The translations under genes and the position numbers were made by a program. From Haliea sp. E1-2-M8 (GTDB lineage Bacteria; Pseudomonadota; Gammaproteobacteria; Pseudomonadales; Halieaceae), in NCBI RefSeq assembly GCF_030649675.1, contig NZ_JAUTDR010000020.1, forward strand, positions 1 through 64,000: 64,000 nt of DNA, read 5' to 3'. Shown piece after piece: positions 35,663 through 44,880 of this stretch. The notes under the pieces were generated by a model. That model did no database searches. It was not told the origin of the DNA and saw nothing but the letters and a program-made list of their open reading frames with translations. Every line of letters begins with the position of its first letter. Position 1 is the first letter of the stretch.

Positions 35663-37298
35663 ATGAAGAGAGCGACACAGTTCAGCAGAAACAGGATAGC
35701 GGCTGGCGTGGGGATGCTCGCCGCGGTGGCCGGGGGGTTCACCATGCCGTCGGCGCAGGCGCAGGAAAACCGGCTGCTCACGCTGGAAGAAGTGGTGGTC
35801 AGCGCCTCTCGCCGCGATGAATCGTTGCAGGATGTCGCCCTGGCGATGAGTGTACTGGATACGGGCAACCTGGCGGACGCCGGCTTCACCAGCCTGCCGG
35901 AAATCGTGCCCGGAGTCTCAATCGTGGATACTGGCGGTCCTTGCAGCAACTCTGTCTATATGCGGGGGATCAATGCCGTGCTTGCCGCGGGGGTGGCGAC
36001 CTATGTCGATGACATTCCCTTCGGCTCCTCCACTATCTACACGAACCCGGCACCATTGGACGGTACCCTGCTCGACCTCGGCACCCTGGATGTGATGAAA
36101 GGGCCCCAGGGAACGCTGTGGGGGGCGAGCGCCATGGGCCGCCAGTGACCGCCTTGATATCAAGCTCCAGGGCCTGTACCAGAAATCCACCCAGGACGGG
36201 TTGGCAACCGTCCAGGCGAATCACGCGGACGACACCTTCCTGCCCGGAGTCGGCAAGGGTGAGCCCTGGTTCGGTGAGTACAAGACCGGCCAGGAGCAGA
36301 TCAACCCCAGCGAATTCGAAGCCCGTATGCTGGGCCTGACCATCAACTACGATCTGGACTTCGCCACGCTCACCTCGGTCACCAGCACCCAGGAGCTGAC
36401 TTTCGGGCAAACAATTGACCTGACCATTCCCTTTGCCGGCTTCGCTGACCTTTTCTTCCCCGAGACGGCCCCTCACAGCTCCGCCGTGTTGGCCGCCGAA
36501 CTGGGATTCGACAAGGTAACCCAGGAACTGCGCCTCACCTCCAGCTCGGACCAGCAGTTGCAGTGGATTCTCGGCGCCTTCTACGCCAAGGAGGAAGGAT
36601 TCAACATTCAGGACCTGCAGGTGACCCCGAGTGCGCCGCTTTACTTCGGCAACTTCCCTTCGGATTACGAGGAGGTGTCCCTGTTCGGGAACCTCACCTA
36701 CGAATTCAATGACCAGTTCGATACCAGCGTGGGCATTCGCTATTCCGACTACGAGAACGACGTTCAACTTCAGGCGATCGGCCCCCTGCTGGCACCGCTG
36801 GCGCTAAACGAAATCACCGACGACTTCACCAGCTACCTGTTCAACTTGCGCTACCGCCCCAATGACCAGCTCGCCCTCTATGCCCGTGCCGCCAGCGGTT
36901 ATCGGCCCGGTGGGGCCAACTTCGTGCTGCTGGACCCCACTGGGGCACCGTTGACACGCGAGTTCTTTGAACCCGACACCCTGTGGAGTTACGAGATAGG
37001 GGCCAAGGGCAGCCTGGCCGACGGCCGCCTGGTCTATGATCTCGCCGCATTCTACATCGACTGGGAAGATTACCAGATCCAGGTGGTTCGCAGCGGAGTG
37101 GCCGTGGCGAGCAACGCGGAGAAGGCGGTCAGCAAGGGCCTTGAAGCCTCGCTCAGCTTCGCCGCCACCGACGCCCTGACCCTGCGCTCCACCCTGTCGT
37201 TCACCAACGCAGAACTGGCAGCGGATGCGGTCCCGCCCACGGACCGTTGGTGCCGTACTGAAGTGGCATTTCCTCTGAGCCGGCAGACCAGAGCCTGA
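35663..37298 (+). pseudogene. TonB-dependent receptor with excised plug-barrel junction and truncated end
   Basis: The first frame (35663-36148) has a signal peptide (ending PSAQAQ), a TonB-box-like LEEVVVSASRR and a plug up to KGPQGTLWGASAMG, then a stop. The second frame, readable from about 36144 as SDRLDIKLQGLYQKS, continues the barrel to 37298. It ends after LSFTNAELAADAVPP without the normal final strands. The segment normally between the plug end and the first strands (my estimate is roughly 100 residues) is absent, and the frame is shifted. The TGA overlaps the DUF819 start. I infer a dead receptor that once fed locus 1. An assembly collapse is possible. Confidence 0.88.
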
Positions 37299-38452
37299 TG
37301 CCGCTGATCGAGGGTGACCAGACCTTTGCCCTGAGCGCGTTCTTCGTCACCCTGGTCGCGTTCGGCCTGTGGACTGAGACCCGCAAGCTGGGCCAGCACC
37401 TGGGCGGACCGCTGGTCCTGCTGGTGCTGGCCATGCTGGCCTCCAACCTCGGCGTTGTTCCCCATAGCGCACCGCTGTATGGCGACGTTATGGGCCTGCT
37501 GGTGCCGTTAGCGATTCCGCTGCTGCTGCTGCGGGCCGACCTCGGCGTCATTCTGCGCGAGTCCGGCCCCATACTGCTACTGTTCGGACTGGCTACGTTC
37601 GCCACGCTAGTGGGCGTGCTGGTTGCGGTGCAGCTGGTCGACCTTGGGCCGGAAACCGCGGCCCTTGCGGGCACCATCACCGCCAGCTACATTGGCGGCT
37701 CCCTCAATTTCGTCGCTACAGCGGAGGCCATCGGTCTGCGCGATTCCTCGCTCTATGTTTCCGCCCTGTCAGCTGATGCCCTGGGCGGGGTGTTTTTCCT
37801 GCTCCTGCTGATGCTGCTGCCCCTGTCGAGCCTGTTGCGTTTGGCGCTGCCCTCACGCTTTCTCGATACCGCCACCGGGGATTCGTTGCCGGCAGACATA
37901 GCGCCGCCCAGTGACGAGCCAGAGAGCGCGGCGCCTTTTGCCCTGCTCCCCATGGTTAACGGCCTTGCTCTCAGCTTCGTGATCTGCGCCATTAGCATGG
38001 CTGTCGCGGCTTCATTGGGGCAGCAAGCGCTGTTTATCCTGCTGGTGACGCTGCTGACCCTGGTGGTGGCCAACACTGCACGCCCTCTGGTCAGGCACAT
38101 TGCGCAGGAATTCGAAATCGGCCGCTTCTTCATGTATCTGTTTTTTGCCATCATTGGCGCCAGCGCCGAGCTTGCAACGGTGCTCGGCAGCGCCCTGCCG
38201 CTGGTCATGTTCGTGTTGCTGGTGGTGCTGGTGCATCTGGCGATAGTGCTACTGGCAGGCTGGTTGCTGAAACTCGACCTGGCGGAAGTCATGGTGGCGT
38301 CCAACGCCTGTATTCTCGGGCCGCCGGCTGCCGCAGCGATGGCCGCCAGCCGCGGCTGGAATACGCTGATCGCCCCCGGGGTGATGGTGGGCATGCTGGG
38401 CTACGCTATTGGGACGTTTCTGGGGATAGGGGTGGCGAAGCTTCTCGGTTGA
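37298..38452 (+). CDS. DUF819 family membrane protein, putative permease
   Basis: The 384-residue, highly hydrophobic protein has about ten membrane segments and matches DUF819. Characteristic stretches are the Gly-rich TITASYIGGSLNFVATAEAI (about residues 127-146) and SNACILGPPAAAAMAASRGW (about residues 332-351), which resembles a transporter re-entrant loop. Relatives are often found beside dipeptide epimerases and DUF1611 genes, and a transport role for small acids or dipeptides is suspected but unproven. The start ATG overlaps the receptor-remnant stop as TGATG. The gene itself looks intact. Confidence 0.82.
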   Translation: MPLIEGDQTFALSAFFVTLVAFGLWTETRKLGQHLGGPLVLLVLAMLASNLGVVPHSAPLYGDVMGLLVPLAIPLLLLRADLGVILRESGPILLLFGLATFATLVGVLVAVQLVDLGPETAALAGTITASYIGGSLNFVATAEAIGLRDSSLYVSALSADALGGVFFLLLLMLLPLSSLLRLALPSRFLDTATGDSLPADIAPPSDEPESAAPFALLPMVNGLALSFVICAISMAVAASLGQQALFILLVTLLTLVVANTARPLVRHIAQEFEIGRFFMYLFFAIIGASAELATVLGSALPLVMFVLLVVLVHLAIVLLAGWLLKLDLAEVMVASNACILGPPAAAAMAASRGWNTLIAPGVMVGMLGYAIGTFLGIGVAKLLG

Positions 38453-38712
38453 GTCTGGCAAGAGCGGAAGGTGACGCCATGCTGTTGCTGGATTTAAGTA
38501 TGGCGGCATGACCGAAGGCTTTGCGGCGGACCTGGTTCCTGCCCACGGATAAGCTCGAATGGCGCTGCAAGTATCTGCAGCAGGGTATCGAGGCGAACTA
38601 CTACAGCGACGTGCTGCTCGAGGTGCCCGGGTGTATTTCTGGCACTGGCGCGATACCACAGGCGGCGGGCGGGCCCGTCCCTGCTACAGAATCCAAAAGG
38701 GGGAGTCTCAAA
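38453..38712. other. Intergenic stretch with an unexplained open frame
   Basis: About 260 bases between the permease and deacylase genes. The frame of the deacylase stays open upstream to 38521 and would encode a stretch including LEWRCKYLQQGIEANYYSD, which does not look like a signal peptide or like the deacylase family. It may be a remnant of a lost gene, or chance. A GGGGAG ribosome site at 38700 fits the start at 38713. Confidence 0.4.
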
Positions 38713-40266
38713 GTGAGCAACAGTATGATCCTTGGCATTGGTGCACTGCTGGCGTTGGCTTGTGGTGGTGCCGCTGCCAATCCCCAGCCTGCCCACTATG
38801 ATATTGCTATTCTCGGCGGCAGGGTCATCGACCCGGAAACTGGCCTGGACGCGATCCGCAATGTCGGTATCCGGGGTGACAGGATCGTGGCGGTCGCCGA
38901 GGCGGCGATGACGGCGACCACCGTCATTGACGCCAGCGGACGGGTGGTCAGTCCCGGCTTTATCGATTTGCACGCTCACGGGCAGACCGTACTCGCCGCC
39001 CGCATGCAGGCGCTGGACGGCGTCACCACCGCACTGGAACTCGAAGCCGGTGTGCTGCCGGTGGAGGATTTCTATGCACAACGCGCAGACCAGGGCAGGC
39101 CCATCAATTACGGTACCGCGGTCAACTGGGCCAGCGCCCGTATTGCTGTGTTGATGAACAAGTCGCCGCAAGCAGACATCAGCTGGTTCATGCAGCAGTT
39201 TTCCAATCCCGCCTGGCAAAGCCGGCTGGCCACCGAGCCCGAGGTTGAGCAGATGGCCAAGCTGGTACAGGAAGGCCTGGACCAGGGTGCGCTCGGCGTC
39301 GGCTTCCTGCTCGGCTACGCCCCGGGCACCGGCCGCAAGGAATACTACCGGATGACGCAGCTGGCCGCGCGCAACAGCGTGCCCACCTTCACTCACGCCC
39401 GCTTTCTGTCAATGCTTGAGCCAGACAGCTCCTTCGAAGGCACGCAGGAGATCATCGCCACTGCCGCGGGCACCGGTGCCCAGGTTCATATTGTGCATCT
39501 GAATTCCATCAGTCTGCGCGATATCGGGATTGTCTCCTCCATGATCGCCGGCGCCAGAGAGCGCGGCGTTCGCGTCACCACCGAGGCCTATCCCTATGGC
39601 GCCGGGTCTACGGGTATTGGCGCCGCCATGTTCCGGGGCCCCGACTGGCGCGAGCGGATCGGCGGGGTCACCGCCGGCAGTTTCGATGTCGACGGCGAGC
39701 GGCTCAGCGAAGACGAGCTGGCGCGCCTGCAGCGCGAGGCACCCGGGACCCAGACCGTGCTGCATTTTCTGGACACTACAAACCCGCGGGATCAGCAATT
39801 GCTGGATCAGGCTGTGCTGTTTTCCGGCGGCGTAATCGCCTCCGACGGAGGTGACTGGACAGTGGCGGGCGAGCCGCTGCCGCCGGCAACCTGGCCGCTG
39901 CCGGAGGGGGCCTGGAGCCACCCCCGCTCGGCCGGTACTTTTGCCCGTTTTCTGCGCCAGTACGTGCGCGAACAGAAGTCACTCACCTTGCTTGCAGCGA
40001 TCGAACGGATCACTTTCGGCCCTGCGGCGATCATGCAGGAGTCGGCGCCCCAGCTGCGCCAAAAGGGTCGCATCCAGCCGGGGGCGGACGCTGATATCGT
40101 GGTGTTTGATCTGGCCCGGATTACTGACAACGCCACCTATGCCACGCCTGCCCAGCCTTCCGGCGGCATCGACTATGTGTTGGTCAATGGCGAACTTCTG
40201 GTGGCGGAGGGGCGGCTCGATACCGCAGTGATGCCCGGTCGGCCGATGCGCAATGAGCGGCGCTGA
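38713..40266 (+). CDS. N-acyl-D-amino-acid deacylase family amidohydrolase (D-aminoacylase)
   Basis: The 517-residue amidohydrolase has a signal peptide (about residues 5-23, ending GGAAANP) and the zinc-binding GFIDLHAHG near residue 81. The family Glu follows in TTALELEAGV. Later metal-site regions are THARFL, VHIVHLNS and the catalytic Asp in VIASDGGDW near residue 378. The C-terminal KGRIQPGADADIVVFD is typical. Related enzymes release free D-amino acids from N-acyl-D-amino acids such as N-acyl-D-glutamate. The GTG at 38713 fits the ribosome site; the ATG at 38725 is an alternative. Its context with epimerase and DUF1611 genes supports D-glutamate chemistry. Confidence 0.86.
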   Translation: MSNSMILGIGALLALACGGAAANPQPAHYDIAILGGRVIDPETGLDAIRNVGIRGDRIVAVAEAAMTATTVIDASGRVVSPGFIDLHAHGQTVLAARMQALDGVTTALELEAGVLPVEDFYAQRADQGRPINYGTAVNWASARIAVLMNKSPQADISWFMQQFSNPAWQSRLATEPEVEQMAKLVQEGLDQGALGVGFLLGYAPGTGRKEYYRMTQLAARNSVPTFTHARFLSMLEPDSSFEGTQEIIATAAGTGAQVHIVHLNSISLRDIGIVSSMIAGARERGVRVTTEAYPYGAGSTGIGAAMFRGPDWRERIGGVTAGSFDVDGERLSEDELARLQREAPGTQTVLHFLDTTNPRDQQLLDQAVLFSGGVIASDGGDWTVAGEPLPPATWPLPEGAWSHPRSAGTFARFLRQYVREQKSLTLLAAIERITFGPAAIMQESAPQLRQKGRIQPGADADIVVFDLARITDNATYATPAQPSGGIDYVLVNGELLVAEGRLDTAVMPGRPMRNERR

Positions 40267-40320
40267 ATGGGACGTGCTCGCGGCGAACTGGAATATGGCT
40301 GCCGCTGAGGCGAAGGGGTC

Positions 40321-41451
40321 ATGAATTTTTTCCGTAACTACCTGCTACCCGGGTTCGTGTTCCAGTCGGTGTTGATTGGCGGTGGTTATGCCACCGGCCG
40401 TGAGCTGATCGAATTTTTCTTTGCCAGTGGTCCGCTCGGTGGAGTGCTGGGCCTGGTGGTTGCCGGTGTGATATTCGGTGTGGTGCTGGCGGCTGGATTT
40501 GAGTTTGCCCGGGTCACCGGCGCCTATGACTACAAGCGTTTCTGTCGCGAATTGCTGGGCCCCGGCTGGGTGGTATTCGAGATCGCATTTCTGACTTTGC
40601 TGTTGTTGATACTTTCAGTAATCGGTTCCGCCGCCGGTACGCTGGCCACCGGTTTTGGCATGTCCTCACTGTGGGGTACCAGCAGCCTGATGCTGGTGAT
40701 TGCCGTGCTGACCTTCAGCGGGTCGGAGACCATCAAGCGGGTGCTGGCCGGCTGGTCGCTATTGTTGTACCTGGTCTACGCGACTCTGTTCGTGCTGGCA
40801 TTTCAGCTGTTCGGCGGGGATATCACGGCCAGTTTTCGGGAGGCGCCCGCGGCCCGGGGCTGGGTCTCCAGCGGGGTTCTGTATTCGGGCTACAACCTCG
40901 CGATCCTGCCCGCCGTACTATTCGCGGTCGCAGGGCTCCGCACCCGGCGTCAAACAGTCGGCGCGGGGTTGCTGGCAGGTGCCATCGCCGTGATCCCCGC
41001 GCTGCTGTTCTTCGTCGCAATGATGGCGCGCCACCCGGAAATCGGCGACCAGCCGGTCCCTGCCAGCTATCTGATTGCCCAGCTCAGGATCGGCTGGCTC
41101 GAGCTGATTTTCCAGATCGTTGTATTTGGCACCTTTATCGAAACCGGCACGGCCTTGTTGCACGCGGTCAATGAACGCATCGACGCTGGCTTTGCCGCCC
41201 GTGGCCGACAGCTGCCGCGGTCCTTGCGCCCGGCTGTGGCGCTGGCCATTCTACTGTTTGCTATCTATGCCGGAGAGCAGATTGGCATTGTCGACCTGAT
41301 TGCCCGCGGTTATGGCGCGCTGACCCTTGTGTTCATGGCGGTGCTGGTAGTGCCGCTGTTGACTATTGGGCTCTGGCGGGTATCTCGTGCTGGATTGCGG
41401 ACCAGTGAGCGCCCTGTCGCAAGTGCCGAGGACCGCGGCACCACTACCTGA
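40321..41451 (+). CDS. YkvI-family inner-membrane permease, locus 1
   Basis: The 376-residue protein has about ten membrane helices and belongs to the YkvI-like branch of the APC superfamily. The N-terminal LPGFVFQSVLIGGGYATGRE (about residues 9-28) carries the Gly-rich broken-helix motif. It is a clear paralogue of the protein at 56383-57471: both share QSV(L/I)IGGGYATGREL, EFARVT and a mid-protein GVxYxGYN segment. Because both copies flank DUF1611 genes, uptake of D-glutamate or a related product is the best guess. The family's substrates are largely uncharacterised. Confidence 0.83.
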   Translation: MNFFRNYLLPGFVFQSVLIGGGYATGRELIEFFFASGPLGGVLGLVVAGVIFGVVLAAGFEFARVTGAYDYKRFCRELLGPGWVVFEIAFLTLLLLILSVIGSAAGTLATGFGMSSLWGTSSLMLVIAVLTFSGSETIKRVLAGWSLLLYLVYATLFVLAFQLFGGDITASFREAPAARGWVSSGVLYSGYNLAILPAVLFAVAGLRTRRQTVGAGLLAGAIAVIPALLFFVAMMARHPEIGDQPVPASYLIAQLRIGWLELIFQIVVFGTFIETGTALLHAVNERIDAGFAARGRQLPRSLRPAVALAILLFAIYAGEQIGIVDLIARGYGALTLVFMAVLVVPLLTIGLWRVSRAGLRTSERPVASAEDRGTTT

Positions 41452-41472
41452 ACGTCACCGGAAACGAGAGTT

Positions 41473-42243
41473 ATGCACACGATTGAATTGAAGCCGCCCT
41501 ATCTGATTTTTCTGGGCAGCGAAACCCGCCTGACTTACGCCAAGACCGGCGCGGGGCTGGTGGAATGGCGCCGGGAACTGTGTCGGGGGCAACTGAATCT
41601 GATACCGGACGGCATTGACCTGGGCCTGCCGCAGATGACTTTGGAGCAGGCGGTTGTTGCCGGCGTCGGTTCGTTGGTGATCGGTACCGCATCAGTGGGT
41701 GGCGGTATCTCCCCTGAATGGCTGGACACGCTGGAACAGGCGGTCCTGCTGGGCATGGATGTCGTCGCCGGCCTGCACGGTAGCCTGGAGGCTATTCCGC
41801 GGCTGGAGCAGGCCGCCACGGCGTCCGGCGCGCGGCTGGTGAACGTGCGGGTGCCTCCCGCCGAGTTGCCGGTGGGCTCTGGCCGCAAACGCAGCGGCAA
41901 GCGAGTGCTGATGGTGGGTACGGACTGCGCCGTGGGCAAAAAGTACACCGCCCTGGCCCTGGCACGGGATATGCGCATGCGCGGTATGAATGCTGATTTT
42001 CGCGCCAGTGGCCAGACCGGCATCATGATTGCCGGCAGCGGCTTGCCGATGGACGCAGTGGTATCGGATTTTCTGTCCGGCGCGGCTGAATTGTTGTCGC
42101 CGGACAACAGCGCGGACCACTGGGACATGATCGAGGGGCAGGGCGGCATCTTCCATCCCGGCTACAGTGCGGACAGCCTGGGCTTGCCCTGCGTCGACCC
42201 GCTGCAGGGCGGCACCGACCCCCTGATTGAACGCCTGCTATAG
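41473..42243 (+). CDS. DUF1611 (DgcN-like) protein with internal deletion
   Basis: The 256-residue product aligns along its length with the 340-residue paralogue at 55359-56381. It keeps the N-terminal SPYLIFLG-like start, the P-loop-like GTDCAVGKKYTAL (about residues 149-161), and FRASGQTGIMIAG near residue 177. At about residue 232 (near base 42166) it jumps from GIFHPGYS straight to LGLPCVDPL, omitting about 84 residues in frame. DgcN N-acetylates D-glutamate. Loss of this part of the C-terminal domain probably abolishes or changes activity. It follows the permease by 21 bases. It may be an incipient pseudogene. Confidence 0.82.
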   Translation: MHTIELKPPYLIFLGSETRLTYAKTGAGLVEWRRELCRGQLNLIPDGIDLGLPQMTLEQAVVAGVGSLVIGTASVGGGISPEWLDTLEQAVLLGMDVVAGLHGSLEAIPRLEQAATASGARLVNVRVPPAELPVGSGRKRSGKRVLMVGTDCAVGKKYTALALARDMRMRGMNADFRASGQTGIMIAGSGLPMDAVVSDFLSGAAELLSPDNSADHWDMIEGQGGIFHPGYSADSLGLPCVDPLQGGTDPLIERLL

Positions 42244-42298
42244 GTGCCACAGGCTCCGCAGCTAACCCGGTAATACCTACACCACGAGGACGAGAAAA

Positions 42299-43471
42299 AT
42301 GATGAAACCACAGCAAAAACGTTATAACAGACGCTCACTGCTGCGCGCCGGCGGCGCGGCGGTAGTGACGCTGCCAATGCTCAATTTCGGCGCCTACCGT
42401 GTCTTTGCGGGCAGCGATACCCGCTACAGCAGCCGCGCCGTCGACCTGGTTAACGGCACTCAGGTGTTCGATATGCTGTCGACGCCGTTCCCGTTCGGGC
42501 CGATGATGCTGGCGGCATTTTCCGATCATCCCAAGCGGCAGGATGGCTTCGCGATAAGCGAAGAGTATCTGCAGACCGTGCTGTCCTCCGGTATCGATGT
42601 GCTGCACCCGGCGATAGGCCTGTCTGCGGACGAGGTGGCTCCGTATATTGCCCGCGTCAATGCGCTGGTAGCGGAGCACCCGCAACATCTGCGTCGCATC
42701 GACGCGATAGCGGACTTGCAGACTCTGAAAAAAGGGGAGCGGGTGGGCTTCATTGTGGGGGTCCAGAATTCGGATCACTTCCGGGAGGTGAATGATGTCG
42801 ACCTCTACTACCACCTGGGACAACGGGTCGGTCAGCTCACCTACAACAGCCGCAACCTGATCGGCACCGGTGCCACCGATCGCAGTGATGGTGGTCTCAG
42901 TGATTTCGGGGTACAGGTCGTCGAGCGCATGAACGCGCTGGGCATGGCCGTGGATGTATCCCACTGCGGCGACCAGACCACGCTGGATGCGTTCGAATTG
43001 TCCGCCAAGCCGGTACTGATCACCCACTCCAACGTCCGCAGCCTGGCCGGCGGTCACGTCCGCTGCAAGCCCGATTCGGCGATTGAGGCGATGGGCCGGG
43101 CCGGCAGCGTAATGGGCATCACCGGGGTCAGGAATTTCATTCGCGACCGCGAGCCCACCAATATCGAACATATGGTCGACCATATCGACTATGTCGCCAA
43201 GCTGGTGGGTATCGAGCATGTCGGCGTCGGCTCGGACATGGACATGGATGGCTACGATGACATCCCAGAGCCCGCCTCCAGTAAGCTGAAGGCCGGCTAC
43301 AAGGCCAGCTATGCCTTCCGGGACAAGCTCGACGTGGATGATTTCGATCATCCCAGGCGCACCTTCGACCTGGTGGAAGCATTGATTCGACGGGGTTATA
43401 CCGACCAGCACATCGAGCTGGTACTGGGTGGCAATTTCCGTCGCGTGCTGGGCGAGATCTGGCAGGGCTAG
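42299..43471 (+). CDS. M19-family (membrane/renal dipeptidase-like) protein, variant metal site
   Basis: The 390-residue protein has a twin-arginine-like export signal (NRRSLLRAGGAAVV, residues 9-22) and an M19 dipeptidase fold. Late metal ligands are visible: VDVSHCGD (about 219) and ITHSN (about 241) for the two histidines, and VGVGSDMDMDG (about 309) for the aspartate. The usual first ligand pair HxD is missing (VFDMLSTPFPF instead), and the bridging Glu region reads GVQNSDHF. Classical members cleave dipeptides including those with D-residues. Whether this variant is catalytic is uncertain. It lies 55 bases after the DUF1611 gene. Confidence 0.85.
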   Translation: MMKPQQKRYNRRSLLRAGGAAVVTLPMLNFGAYRVFAGSDTRYSSRAVDLVNGTQVFDMLSTPFPFGPMMLAAFSDHPKRQDGFAISEEYLQTVLSSGIDVLHPAIGLSADEVAPYIARVNALVAEHPQHLRRIDAIADLQTLKKGERVGFIVGVQNSDHFREVNDVDLYYHLGQRVGQLTYNSRNLIGTGATDRSDGGLSDFGVQVVERMNALGMAVDVSHCGDQTTLDAFELSAKPVLITHSNVRSLAGGHVRCKPDSAIEAMGRAGSVMGITGVRNFIRDREPTNIEHMVDHIDYVAKLVGIEHVGVGSDMDMDGYDDIPEPASSKLKAGYKASYAFRDKLDVDDFDHPRRTFDLVEALIRRGYTDQHIELVLGGNFRRVLGEIWQG

Positions 43472-43499
43472 CCGACAGCGACTCTCTATTTCGAAAACG

Positions 43500-43712
43500 A
43501 GACAATCAGGACTTTCTACGATAACTTCTTTACCCCCGGCCCAGCCGGTGGTGGAGCCGCCGCAGGATTTTGCCGAACGTGCTCACAAATACGCCGGCAC
43601 CTGCAACAGTTATCGCGGCAGCTTTACCAGGGTCGAGGCGCTCATGCGCCTGCCTGGCTTGTTCCTGATCTTGTTCTACTACTACTGCACCCAGTTATTG
43701 TTTACCGTATAA
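43500..43712 (+). pseudogene. Vestige of a membrane-tethered serine hydrolase gene
   Basis: Short pieces resemble the serine hydrolase at 32369-34285. TFYDNFFTP in one frame parallels its YDRFYPL. The other frame reads PPQDFAERAHKYAGTCNSYR, matching its PEDFAERAGRYAGTYGFWR, then SFTRVEALMRLPG matching SFTKLEKALLGMGG. It then jumps to LFLILFYYYCTQLLFTV, matching the extreme C-terminal membrane helix. The catalytic domain is gone, more than 200 internal residues are deleted, and the frame is shifted once. The stop is at 43710. Confidence 0.8.
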
Positions 43713-43726
43713 AACAAGGAGCCAGC

Positions 43727-44860
43727 ATGCGCCATACACCTGCAGTCGGGGATAACCCGCGTCAACGCTTTTCCCTGCATGAGGGTCTCGCGGAGGCCAT
43801 CGCCACTTTCAGCCTGCCCGATATCCTGGGCTTCGGTTCGGTATTCGCGCCGGTGATGTTCCGGGCCGATTACCGCGATGGCAGCTGGCAGCCTGGCCAG
43901 CTCCAGCCCTACGGTCCGATCAGCATTGATCCGGGGGCCAAGGTTTTGCACTACGCCCAGGAGGTATTCGAAGGGCAGAAGGCCTACCGGGTTGGGGACC
44001 AGCCCACGGCCCTGTTTCGTCCGGCGATGAACTGGCGGCGGCTGAATGCCTCCGCCGCCAGGCTGTGTCTGCCGCCGTTGCCCGAATCCCTGTTCCTGGA
44101 CGGGGTCTTCGGTGTGACCGCGCTCAACGAGGGGTTTATTCCCGACGCCAGCGGCCAGTCCCTGTACCTGCGCCCCTTCCTGTTTGGCACCGAGAGCGAC
44201 CTCGGCATGGCCGCGTCCCGGGAGGTGAGCTTCATGGTGATTGCGAGCCCATCCCAGGCCTATCATGCCGGCAGCATGAGTTTGCTGGTCGAGCGCGCTG
44301 AATCCCGGGTTGCGGGTGGTGGCATCGGCGCTGCCAAAGTCGGCGGCAATTATGCCTGCGCCCTGCAATCGGCTGCCCGCTGCGCTGAACTCGGCTATGA
44401 CCTCACCCTGTGGCTGGACCCGCACCAGCGCCACGACATCGAGGAGCTCAGCGGCATGAACTTTTTTGCAGTGGTCGATGGCCGCCTGCTGACGCCGCTG
44501 CTGTCCGATTCGATCCTGGCGGGCATCACCCGCGATTCGGTGATACAGCTGGCCCGAGCCCGGGGACTGGTCGTGGATGAAGTGGCCATTGCCATTGACG
44601 AACTGCTGGGGTGGATTGAAACGGGGCGCTGCAGCGAGTGTTTTGCCTGCGGCACCGCGGCGATAGTGGCCCCGGTCCGTGAGCTGGGGGAGGCGGACGG
44701 TACCCGCTATGCCTTGCCGCAGGCGGAGGGCGAAGTCACCGCGTTCCTGCGCACGGCCCTGCTGGATATCCAGGAGGGCCGGGCAGAAGACCCCTTTGGC
44801 TGGATGGTGCCGTTGCCCCGGGAGTATCGGCAGCTGGCTGACAGCGACGAGGTATTCTAA
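43727..44860 (+). CDS. ilvE: Branched-chain amino-acid aminotransferase (fold type IV)
   Basis: The 377-residue protein matches class IV PLP transaminases of the long BCAT form. It has a conserved VLHYAQEVFEGQKAYR near residues 72-87, the PLP-lysine in GAAKVGGNYACAL (about residues 203-215), and an EELSGMNFF segment near residue 240. The late CFACGTAAIVAPVREL is near residue 304. It interconverts Leu, Ile and Val with their 2-oxoacids. AAGGAG precedes the ATG. Convergence with the bkd operon, only 20 bases apart, fits a role in supplying 2-oxoacids for that complex. Confidence 0.93.
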   Translation: MRHTPAVGDNPRQRFSLHEGLAEAIATFSLPDILGFGSVFAPVMFRADYRDGSWQPGQLQPYGPISIDPGAKVLHYAQEVFEGQKAYRVGDQPTALFRPAMNWRRLNASAARLCLPPLPESLFLDGVFGVTALNEGFIPDASGQSLYLRPFLFGTESDLGMAASREVSFMVIASPSQAYHAGSMSLLVERAESRVAGGGIGAAKVGGNYACALQSAARCAELGYDLTLWLDPHQRHDIEELSGMNFFAVVDGRLLTPLLSDSILAGITRDSVIQLARARGLVVDEVAIAIDELLGWIETGRCSECFACGTAAIVAPVRELGEADGTRYALPQAEGEVTAFLRTALLDIQEGRAEDPFGWMVPLPREYRQLADSDEVF

Positions 44861-44880
44861 CTGCCGACCCTCCAGCCGTG

